A stretch of DNA of 64,000 nucleotides, from the NCBI RefSeq assembly GCF_025244825.1, contig NZ_CP104263.1:2294001-2358000 (forward strand), written 5' to 3'. The notes beneath the pieces were generated by a model. That model was not told the origin of the DNA, searched no databases, and saw only the letters and a program-made list of their open reading frames with translations. Below, in pieces: positions 52,377-61,015 of this stretch; position 1 is the first letter of the stretch; every line of letters begins with the position of its first letter. A program made the translations under genes and the position numbers. Source of the stretch: Arthrobacter jinronghuae (GTDB lineage: Bacteria > Actinomycetota > Actinomycetes > Actinomycetales > Micrococcaceae).

Positions 52377-52404
52377 GCAATCAGGTTACTTGAAGGTTCA
52401 TGTA
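52361..52404. promoter_or_regulatory. Two repeated palindromes over the VOC gene start, candidate operator
   Basis: TTACTTGAAGGTTCATG occurs at 52361-52377 and 52386-52402 (25-bp period). The second lies in an inverted repeat TACTTGAA-GG-TTCATGTA with 7 of 8 paired positions, the first in one with 6 of 8. The size and arrangement fit a dimeric winged-helix (MarR-like) regulator that would cover the start codon. Confidence 0.5.
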
Positions 52405-52444
52405 TTCTTCAATGCTGCATCCTCCCAGCCAACAGCGACCCCGG

Positions 52445-52942
52445 TTACAGCCGGGCACGCATCGCCACGCGCTTCCCCAAGGAATCCAGCCCGAGGCGGA
52501 TTTCGTGCTGCCGCACCGCCGCCAGTTCGCCGTCGGGGTCCTGGACAACTTCGAAGCCGCAGCTGGCGTAGAACGGGGCGTTGAACGGCACGTCCGCAAA
52601 GGTGCACAGCGTCATTGAGGTGTAGCCGTGCTGCCGCGCCCAGTCCAGGGCAGCCTCGACCAGTGCCCGGCCGAGCCCTGCGCCGGCGGCGTCGGGGTGG
52701 ACGGAGAGCTGCTCAAGGTGCACCTGTCCATCGGTTTCCTCCAGACGGGCAAAGCCGGCGGGCGGATCGCCCGCAACCAGGATGTGGCGGGACGCTGCGA
52801 GCTCCGGAACAGTGGCGGGCGGCGGCAGCTCCCGGCGGCCGGTAGGCAACATTCCGTCCAGCAGCGTGTCGGAGGCCGCTTCCAGTGCCGGCAGCACGGA
52901 AAGATCTCCGGGACGGGCACTCCGGATGGACGGTCCGCCCAT
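52445..52942 (-). CDS. GNAT family N-acetyltransferase
   Basis: A 165-residue acetyltransferase. Acetyl-CoA motif A is VHPDAAGAGLGRALVEAALDWA; motif B is PFNAPFYASCGFEVV. The acceptor is unknown. Its ATG overlaps the stop of the alpha/beta hydrolase gene by 1 base in an ATGA junction, so it is translated with it; the Nudix, hydrolase and GNAT genes form one unit. Confidence 0.88.
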   Translation of the reverse strand: MGGPSIRSARPGDLSVLPALEAASDTLLDGMLPTGRRELPPPATVPELAASRHILVAGDPPAGFARLEETDGQVHLEQLSVHPDAAGAGLGRALVEAALDWARQHGYTSMTLCTFADVPFNAPFYASCGFEVVQDPDGELAAVRQHEIRLGLDSLGKRVAMRARL

Positions 52943-53520
52943 CAGCTGGCTCCGATCCGGCTGACGGAGGCCAGGAAGTCCCGGATCGCCTGCCGCCCGG
53001 CATCCGTGTCCTGGGGACGGTGGTTTCCACCGACCTGCCGGTGCTCAGCACCCGTAGACACCAGGAAATCCGCCACCTCTTCGTACAGCGGCTCCCATCC
53101 CCCGGTCAGGACCAGCGTGGGTACACCCGGAACAATATCCAGCGGTGCGTCGTCAAAGAGGGGCTGCAGCAGGTTGCGGTGGGCCGTTGTGGCCGGCAGG
53201 TCGCGGGTCAGGGAGAAGACCGCAGGCTCGCACAGGACCAGGGACAAGACCCGGGCCGGATCGCGGAGTGCGGCCAGCATGGCCGGAACCGCGCCGGCCG
53301 AGTGCGCCACCAGGTGCCCGCCGTCGGCCAGTTCCTCCCGGATCAGGGCGATGTCCGCTTCCAGGTCCGGAGGCAACGGCTCGGCGACGGCGTCATAGCC
53401 GTGGCGCCGGAGGAACAGGCACTCATAGTCCAGGGCAAGCCCGTGCTGCCGGGGCCACGCGGCAGCGCCGAAACTGCCGGCACCGTGCACAAACACCACT
53501 CGTTCCCGAGCCAAACCCAC
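52942..53520 (-). CDS. Alpha/beta hydrolase fold protein
   Basis: A 192-residue single-domain hydrolase. VVFVHGAGSFG is the oxyanion strand-loop, AHSAGAVPAML carries the nucleophile Ser (G-x-S-x-G altered to AHSAGA), Asp may be in the PTLVLTGGWEPL region and the His is in GGNHRPQD. It has no signal peptide. Substrate unknown. The GTG start is 2 bp after the Nudix stop, in the same operon. Confidence 0.82.
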   Translation of the reverse strand: MGLARERVVFVHGAGSFGAAAWPRQHGLALDYECLFLRRHGYDAVAEPLPPDLEADIALIREELADGGHLVAHSAGAVPAMLAALRDPARVLSLVLCEPAVFSLTRDLPATTAHRNLLQPLFDDAPLDIVPGVPTLVLTGGWEPLYEEVADFLVSTGAEHRQVGGNHRPQDTDAGRQAIRDFLASVSRIGAS

Positions 53521-53522
53521 TC

Positions 53523-54068
53523 CTAATGTCCAAGAATTCCGGAGAAGCCCTCCAGCGGCGGCATCATCCTGCGCAGCGTCGGCGCGGCGACCGGCCCCGC
53601 GGAGACAGGCTCACCGTTCACGAGCTCCACCATGGTGCCCAGTTCCAGGGCTTCCAGCGCGGCTCCCCACTCCCCGCGAAGCCCCTCGTCCGCCGCACCG
53701 CAATCCGCGAGGGGAATGAAGCCGGCCTCCCACTCGCCGCCGGCTCCGGTAAAGGACGTCACGGAGGTGGACAACATGCCGCCGTCGAACAGGAAACCGA
53801 TCGAGTCCGCCTGCCCCTGGACTCCCTGCACGTAGTCCAGCACCAGCACGCGGCCGACGTCGAACTCGGGGTCCAGGGTGGCACGGGCAATGCGGCGGGC
53901 CGCGGAGCGTGGATCTTCCCCGCCCTTCACTACTCCCCCCGGCAGCTCCCAGGCGTTGCCGCTGCGCAGCATCAGCACCCGGCCGTCGGTTGTGCGGATC
54001 AGGACCCGTACGGTGATGCTGCGCCGGAAGACCGACCCGTAAAAGCCGCTCAGCCCCTGTGCCGCCAT
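53523..54068 (-). CDS. Nudix-fold protein with degenerate Nudix box
   Basis: A 181-residue protein. Residues ~20-150 follow the Nudix fold (RSITVRVLIRTTDGRVLMLRS, WELPGGVVKGGE). The Nudix box should read G-x5-E-x7-R-E-U-x-E-E-x-G-U, but after GGVVKGGEDPRSAAR comes RIARATLD, so the catalytic Glu residues are missing. Normal hydrolysis of nucleoside diphosphate derivatives is unlikely; it may bind a ligand. The ATG has GAGGGAGG upstream. First gene of a unit with the hydrolase and GNAT genes. Confidence 0.8.
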   Translation of the reverse strand: MAAQGLSGFYGSVFRRSITVRVLIRTTDGRVLMLRSGNAWELPGGVVKGGEDPRSAARRIARATLDPEFDVGRVLVLDYVQGVQGQADSIGFLFDGGMLSTSVTSFTGAGGEWEAGFIPLADCGAADEGLRGEWGAALEALELGTMVELVNGEPVSAGPVAAPTLRRMMPPLEGFSGILGH

Positions 54069-54153
54069 GCTGGTCCCTCCCTCTGGTGACGAACTTCCGC
54101 GTTCGTGCCGAACTTCCGCGCAGCGCCCTGAAGGCACGCATCCGTCATTAAAC

Positions 54154-54188
54154 ACACAACGCCGGACCAGAAGTCCGGCGTTGTGTCG
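54154..54188 (-). terminator. Terminator after ffh
   Basis: A 13-bp stem ACACAACGCCGGA with its complement and a 7-nt loop, followed on the minus strand by GTTTAATG. It is 15 bp after the ffh stop. Confidence 0.75.
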
Positions 54189-54203
54189 GGTGCGGCGCGG
54201 ACC

Positions 54204-55787
54204 CTACTTGCCGAGGAACTTGTCGAAGCCCTTGGGCAGGTTCAGCGAGGACGGGTCGAAGTCCGTCTCCTGGCCTCCGAACGCACTGCCGGTGGGCAGG
54301 GCCTGCCGGGCTCCCGCACGCCGGGCCTCCGCCTCTGCACGTTCCTGTGCGGCCTTGGCCGGGTTGCCCGACTTGGCCTTCTTCTTGCCCTTGGCTGCCT
54401 GCTGCTTCTTGCGGGCGCCGCCGAACCCGCCGGGCCCTGCCATGCCGGGCATGCCCGGGATGCCGCCGCCGGCAGCCATCTTCTTCATCATCTTCTGCGC
54501 CTGCACGAAACGCTCGAGCAGGCCGTTGACCTCGGAGACGTGCACGCCGGAACCGCGGGCGATGCGGGCACGCCGGGAGCCGTTGATGATCTTGGGCGCA
54601 ACCCGCTCGTGCGGGGTCATGGAGCGGACAATCGCTTCCACCCGGTCGATTTCGCGTTCGTCGAAGTTTTCCAGCTGATCACGCATGCCGGCGGCGCCGG
54701 GCATCATCATGAGCATCTTCTTCATGGAGCCCATCTTGCGGATCTGCTGCATCTGGGCAAGGAAATCGTCGAGGGTGAAGTCTTCCTGGTCGGCGAACTT
54801 CTTCGCCATCCGGTTGGCTTCGTCCTTGTCCCAGCTCTGCTCGGCCTGCTCGATCAGGGTCAGGACATCGCCGAGATCCAGGATGCGGCTGGCCATGCGG
54901 TCCGGGTGGAAGACCTCGAAGTCGGTCAGGCCCTCGCCGGTGGAGGCGAACATGATCGGCTTGCCGGTCACCGACGCCACGGACAGCGCGGCACCGCCGC
55001 GGGCATCGCCGTCGAGCTTGGTGAGGACCACGCCGGTGAAGTTGACGCCCTCGTTGAAGGCCTGCGCCGTGTTGACGGCGTCCTGGCCGATCATGGCGTC
55101 AATGACGAACAGGACTTCGTCCGGGTTGATCGCGGCGCGGATGTCCGCGGCCTGCTGCATCAGCTCTGCATCCACGCCCAGGCGGCCGGCGGTGTCAACA
55201 ATGACGACGTCGTAGAGCTTGGTGCGTGCTTCCTCGATGCCCTGGCGGGCGACGGCGACCGGATCGCCGGTGGCTGCCTCGAACTCGGAGGAAACGCCGG
55301 GGTGCGGCGCGTAGACCGGCACGCCGGCGCGTTCACCGTTGACCTGCAGCTGGCGGACGGCGTTGGGGCGCTGCAGGTCCGCTGCAACGAGCAGCGGGCT
55401 GTGGCCCTGGGACTTCAGGTGCTTGGAGAGCTTGCCGGCGAGGGTGGTCTTACCGGCACCCTGCAGGCCCGCGAGCATGATGACCGTGGGCGGGTTCTTC
55501 GCCAGGCGCAGCCGCCGGGTCTCGCCGCCGAGGATGCCCTTGAGCTCTTCGTTGACGATCTTGACGACCTGCTGGCCCGGGTTCAGCGCCTGCGAGACCT
55601 CCAGGCCGAGGGCGCGTTCCTTGACGGAGGCGGTGAAGGCACGCACCACCGGAACGGCGACGTCGGCGTCCAGCAGGGCGCGGCGGATCTCGCGTACGGT
55701 GGCATCGACGTCGGCCTCGGTGAGCCGGCCCTTGCCGCGGAGATTCTTGAAGGTTGAAGTCAACCGGTCAGACAGTGAATTGAACAC
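54204..55787 (-). CDS. ffh: Signal recognition particle protein Ffh
   Basis: A 527-residue GTPase. N domain (~1-85), G domain with G1 GLQGAGKTT, DTAGRLG, TKLDGDARGG, and an M domain (~300-450) rich in Met that binds 4.5S RNA and signal sequences (GSRRARIARGSGVHVSEVN). The C-terminal ~90 residues are a Gly/Met/Lys tail. It targets membrane proteins co-translationally with FtsY, encoded 2 kb away. GTG start; in the conserved smc/ftsY/ffh neighbourhood. Confidence 0.98.
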   Translation of the reverse strand: MFNSLSDRLTSTFKNLRGKGRLTEADVDATVREIRRALLDADVAVPVVRAFTASVKERALGLEVSQALNPGQQVVKIVNEELKGILGGETRRLRLAKNPPTVIMLAGLQGAGKTTLAGKLSKHLKSQGHSPLLVAADLQRPNAVRQLQVNGERAGVPVYAPHPGVSSEFEAATGDPVAVARQGIEEARTKLYDVVIVDTAGRLGVDAELMQQAADIRAAINPDEVLFVIDAMIGQDAVNTAQAFNEGVNFTGVVLTKLDGDARGGAALSVASVTGKPIMFASTGEGLTDFEVFHPDRMASRILDLGDVLTLIEQAEQSWDKDEANRMAKKFADQEDFTLDDFLAQMQQIRKMGSMKKMLMMMPGAAGMRDQLENFDEREIDRVEAIVRSMTPHERVAPKIINGSRRARIARGSGVHVSEVNGLLERFVQAQKMMKKMAAGGGIPGMPGMAGPGGFGGARKKQQAAKGKKKAKSGNPAKAAQERAEAEARRAGARQALPTGSAFGGQETDFDPSSLNLPKGFDKFLGK

Positions 55788-55908
55788 GTGCCGCGCACTT
55801 CTTTCGTCAGTTCTTCGCCATGTTTGGCAGGCCCAGCTGTTAAGGGTACCAAGCCGGTCCCGCTATTCGCCCCTCCTGTCCTGCCGGATCGCTTCGCCGG
55901 ATCGCAGG

Positions 55909-55938
55909 ACCGCCCGGCTGGAGCACCAGCCGGGCGGT
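55909..55938 (-). terminator. Stable hairpin after glnK, likely terminator
   Basis: A 13-bp perfect stem ACCGCCCGGCTGG with its complement and 4-nt loop, 26 bp after the glnK stop. There is no T-run after it on the minus strand, so it may stabilise the 3' end rather than terminate by itself. Confidence 0.5.
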
Positions 55939-55963
55939 AGGTTCCTTTCCTCTGGAGGGAGAG

Positions 55964-57597
<1,634 letters not shown>

Positions 57598-57709
57598 CTT
57601 CACGTCCCTTCACATATGGCGGGCATCTCCCGCACAACGAACTCTGCCGGGGCCAGATTTCCGGCCGGGCCCGGAGGTGTTGCCGGGAAGTTACAAACCG
57701 GGCGCCGAG

Positions 57710-57747
57710 GTAAAAGGATCGTGACGGTGACGTTTCCGGAACGTTTC
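57710..57747 (-). promoter_or_regulatory. Candidate GlnR binding array upstream of amtB
   Basis: On the minus strand GAAAC-N6-GAAAC-N6-GTCAC-N6-TTTAC runs with an 11-bp period. Actinobacterial GlnR binds half-sites GTNAC and GAAAC spaced by 6 bp, so at least the GAAAC-N6-GTCAC pair fits. It is placed where an activator of amtB-glnK would bind. Confidence 0.45.
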
Positions 57748-57756
57748 CGGGCACGC

Positions 57757-57793
57757 AAAAGCCCCGCTTCCCTTGCGGGAAACGGGGCTGTGC
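57757..57793 (-). terminator. Intrinsic terminator after ftsY
   Basis: On the minus strand AGCCCCG and CGGGGCT enclose an inner CCCGC/GCGGG-like helix and are followed by TTTTGCG. It is 15 bp after the ftsY stop. Confidence 0.75.
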
Positions 57794-57807
57794 GTTCGGG
57801 TGCCTGC

Positions 57808-58995
57808 CTAGCTCAGCAGTGCGTCCACGAAGCTCTCTGCCTCGAACGGCGCCAGGTCGTCTGCGCCTTCGCCCAGTCCCACGAGCTTCACCGGTACGCC
57901 CAGGGTCCGCTGGATGGCGACGACGATGCCGCCCTTGGCGGTGCCGTCCAGCTTGGTCAGGACAATGCCGGAAATGTTGACTACCTCGGCAAAGACCTTC
58001 GCCTGGGTCAGCCCGTTCTGGCCGGTGGTGGCATCCAGGACCAGCAGGACCTCGTCCACCGCGGCCTGCTTTTCAATGACGCGCTTGACCTTGCCGAGCT
58101 CGTCCATCAGGCCGACCTTGTTCTGCAGCCGCCCGGCGGTGTCGATCAGGACCACGTCCACTTCGCCTTCGATGCCGGCCTTGACCGCTTCAAAAGCTAC
58201 GGAGGCGGGGTCAGCGCCGTCGATCTCGGAGCGTACTGTGGGGACGCCTACGCGCTGTCCCCAGGTAGCCAGCTGTTCGGCGGCGGCGGCACGGAACGTG
58301 TCGGCAGCACCCAGCAGCACGTCCTTGTCTTCGGCCACGAGGACGCGGGCCAGCTTGCCCACGGTGGTGGTCTTGCCGACGCCGTTGACGCCCACCACCA
58401 TAACGATGGCGGGGGTCTCGGCGTGGCGGGTGACTGCCAGCGAGCGGTCCATGGTCGGATCCACCAGCTTGATCAGTTCCTCGCGCAGCATCGCGTGGAC
58501 TTCCTGCGGGTCCTGGCTGCCGGAGACCTTGACCCGCTGACGCAGCGCGTCCACGAGTTCCATGGTGGGTTCGGTGCCCAGGTCTGCGAGGAGGAGGGTT
58601 TCCTCGATCTCATCCCAGACGTCTTCGTCGATCGTGTCGCGGGAGAGCAGCGCCAGCAGTGCCTTGCCCAGCGCGTTGTTGGATTTCGCCAGCCGTGCCC
58701 GCAGCCGGGCCAGGCGGCCCTGCACCGGTTCGGGCGTCTCGATGGCCGGCGCCTGCGGGGCAGGGGCTTCCTCGAGGTCACGCAGGTCATCCGGGACGAC
58801 GACGTCGGTCTCCCCCGGCGGTGCCTCCAGGGTGTCGGTGCCGCCGCCGGTTCCGGTGACCGGATCGTTGGCGTCCCGGCGGGTGGGGTACATGCTCTTG
58901 GGTGTACGCCGGGTCCGTACCAGCAGTGTCGCGGAGAAGCCGACAACGGCGATCGCAACAAGGACATAGATCACTATCGAAAGGGTCTCATTCAC
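57808..58995 (-). CDS. ftsY: Signal recognition particle receptor FtsY
   Basis: A 395-residue SRP GTPase. One N-terminal membrane helix (~5-27), an acidic linker (~40-90), then the NG domain: N domain to ~190, G1 GVNGVGKTT, DTAGRLQN, TKLDGTAKGG and the end GLGEGADDLAPFEAESFVDALL. It docks the Ffh-ribosome complex at the membrane. The GTG start gives the membrane helix at the very N-terminus, as in other actinobacterial FtsY proteins. Confidence 0.98.
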   Translation of the reverse strand: MNETLSIVIYVLVAIAVVGFSATLLVRTRRTPKSMYPTRRDANDPVTGTGGGTDTLEAPPGETDVVVPDDLRDLEEAPAPQAPAIETPEPVQGRLARLRARLAKSNNALGKALLALLSRDTIDEDVWDEIEETLLLADLGTEPTMELVDALRQRVKVSGSQDPQEVHAMLREELIKLVDPTMDRSLAVTRHAETPAIVMVVGVNGVGKTTTVGKLARVLVAEDKDVLLGAADTFRAAAAEQLATWGQRVGVPTVRSEIDGADPASVAFEAVKAGIEGEVDVVLIDTAGRLQNKVGLMDELGKVKRVIEKQAAVDEVLLVLDATTGQNGLTQAKVFAEVVNISGIVLTKLDGTAKGGIVVAIQRTLGVPVKLVGLGEGADDLAPFEAESFVDALLS

Positions 58996-59057
58996 GCTCC
59001 CAAGCTTCTCACATGCCGCTCATCCGATCCCCTGGGATCTGAGAGAATCGCCTTATC

Positions 59058-60287
59058 ATGGTGCGCTCTTCCAGAATCCGAATCCCGCAGGAAATCCAGG
59101 TCCTCATCGCGGCCGCCTTCGTCATAGCCCTTGGCTTTGGCCTGGTGGCGCCGGTGCTGCCGCAGTTCGCGCAGAGTTTCGACGTCGGCGTCACGGCTTC
59201 CGCCGTCATCGTCAGCGCGTTTGCGTTCACCCGGCTGGTGTTCGCCCCGGCGGGCGGCATGCTGCTGGAAAAGCTCGGCGAGCGCCCGGTGTACATTGCC
59301 GGCCTGCTGATCGTGGCCGTCTCCACTGCCGCATGCGCCTTTGCGCAGAGCTACTGGCAGCTCCTGGTCTTCCGCGGCCTGGGCGGCATCGGGTCGACCA
59401 TGTTCACCATCTCGGCCATGGCGCTCATCATCCGGCTCGCACCTGCGGAGATCCGCGGCAGGGTTTCCAGCGCCTATGCCTCATCCTTCCTGCTCGGCAA
59501 TATCGGCGGCCCGCTGCTCGGCGGCCTGCTGGCCGGGTTCGGACTGCGTGTTCCGTTCCTCGTCTACGCAGCCGCGCTGGTGCTGGCCGCCGGCGTCGTC
59601 TTCCTCCGGCTGAAGGACGCCCGGCCGGCGGCCGGGCCAGATGACACCAAGCCCGCCGCGCTGCCGGTGCTCACCGTCACCGCCGCCCTGCGCGATCCGA
59701 CCTACCGGGCGGCGCTGGTGTCCTCCTTCGCCAACGGCTGGTCCTCGTTCGGCGTGCGCAACGCCCTGGTGCCGCTGTTCGCTGCCGCGGCGCTGTCCGC
59801 CGGACCGGAGGTTGCGGGCATTTCCCTGACCGCCTTCGCGGTGGGCACCGCCGTCGTCCTGACCTTCTCCGGCCGGCTGGCCGACAGCTGGGGCCGCAAG
59901 CCCCTGGCCCTCATTGGACTGGGCGTCAACGCCGTGGCCACCGCGTTGATGGGGTTCAGCTCCAGCGTGCCGGAGTTCCTGATCATCTCCGTCATCGCAG
60001 GCATGGGCACCGGCCTGCTCAATCCTGCCCAGCAGGCCGCGGTGGGTGACATCATCGGCAGCGGCCGCAGCGGCGGCAAGGTCCTGGCCACCTTCCAGAT
60101 GGCCAGCGATACCGGTGCCATTGCCGGCCCCATCCTGGCCGGTATGCTCGCCGATTCACTGGGCTACTCCTGGGCGTTCGGCGTCACCGGTGCCATTGCC
60201 GCCATGGGCTTCATCGCCTGGCTGACGGCACGGGAAACCCTTCCTGCCCGGAAAGCGGCCCCGGCCCCCACTACCATCGAGGAATGA
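59058..60287 (+). CDS. MFS transporter
   Basis: A 409-residue polytopic protein with twelve predicted membrane helices. Motif A after helix 2 is GGMLLEKLGERPVY, with a second copy after helix 8 (SGRLADSWGRKPL); helix 5 carries LLGNIGGPLLGGLLAGFG. It resembles drug:H+ antiporters of the DHA1/TetA-like group. The ATG at 59058 is the first codon after the ftsY divergent gap. Its stop overlaps the start of the amidotransferase gene by 4 bp. Substrate unknown. Confidence 0.88.
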   Translation: MVRSSRIRIPQEIQVLIAAAFVIALGFGLVAPVLPQFAQSFDVGVTASAVIVSAFAFTRLVFAPAGGMLLEKLGERPVYIAGLLIVAVSTAACAFAQSYWQLLVFRGLGGIGSTMFTISAMALIIRLAPAEIRGRVSSAYASSFLLGNIGGPLLGGLLAGFGLRVPFLVYAAALVLAAGVVFLRLKDARPAAGPDDTKPAALPVLTVTAALRDPTYRAALVSSFANGWSSFGVRNALVPLFAAAALSAGPEVAGISLTAFAVGTAVVLTFSGRLADSWGRKPLALIGLGVNAVATALMGFSSSVPEFLIISVIAGMGTGLLNPAQQAAVGDIIGSGRSGGKVLATFQMASDTGAIAGPILAGMLADSLGYSWAFGVTGAIAAMGFIAWLTARETLPARKAAPAPTTIEE

Positions 60288-61015
60288 AGCCTTTCCTGCT
60301 CCTGGCCACCCGCGCCGAAGATGACGCCGCCGAGGAGGAGTACGCCTCTTTCCTGCGCTTCGGCGGGCTCGCCGAGGGGCAGCTGCACCGGGTCCGCCTC
60401 GAAGCCGGCCCGCTGCCGCCAATGGACCTGGATTCCTACAGCGGCGTGATTGTGGGCGGCGGCCCGTTCAACTCGAGCGATCCCGAGGAGTCCAAGTCCC
60501 CGGTCCAGCTCCGGGTGGAGTCGGAAATGGCCAATCTGCTGGACGACGTCGTGGCCCGCGACTTTCCGTTCTTCGGCGCCTGCTACGGAGTGGGCACGCT
60601 GGGACGGCACCAGGGGGCGACAGTGGACCGCCGGTACGGCGAGCCCGTGGGCCCGGTCGAGGTCCGGCTGACGCCCGAAGGCCGCCGCGACCCGCTCCTG
60701 GAAGGCGTACCGGACACCTTCGCCGCCTATGTGGGACACAAGGAAGCCGTGGCCGAGCTGCCGCCGCATGCGGTGAACCTTGCCGGCTCGGCGACCTGCC
60801 CGGTGCAGATGTTCCGGGTGAAGTCCAACCTTTACGCCACCCAGTTCCATCCGGAACTGGACGTGGCCGGGCTGCTGACGCGGATCTCCGTGTACCGGCA
60901 CGCCGGCTACTTTGAGCCGGACGAGGCGGAGACCGTGATGGAAGCGGCCCGCGGATCGGCCGTACACGTGCCACCGCGGGTGCTGCGTAACTTCGTAAGC
61001 CGTTACGCGTCCTAG
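60284..61015 (+). CDS. Class I glutamine amidotransferase-like protein
   Basis: A 243-residue stand-alone GATase1 domain. The nucleophile Cys lies in FFGACYGVGTLG, and QFHPELD supplies the His and Glu of the triad; GVIVGGGPFNSSD is the typical early segment. Proteins of this kind resemble the GMP-synthase-like amidotransferases with unassigned substrates. It is translationally coupled to the MFS gene, so the pair may make or export something together. Its last bases overlap the smc stop tail to tail. Confidence 0.87.
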   Translation: MKPFLLLATRAEDDAAEEEYASFLRFGGLAEGQLHRVRLEAGPLPPMDLDSYSGVIVGGGPFNSSDPEESKSPVQLRVESEMANLLDDVVARDFPFFGACYGVGTLGRHQGATVDRRYGEPVGPVEVRLTPEGRRDPLLEGVPDTFAAYVGHKEAVAELPPHAVNLAGSATCPVQMFRVKSNLYATQFHPELDVAGLLTRISVYRHAGYFEPDEAETVMEAARGSAVHVPPRVLRNFVSRYAS

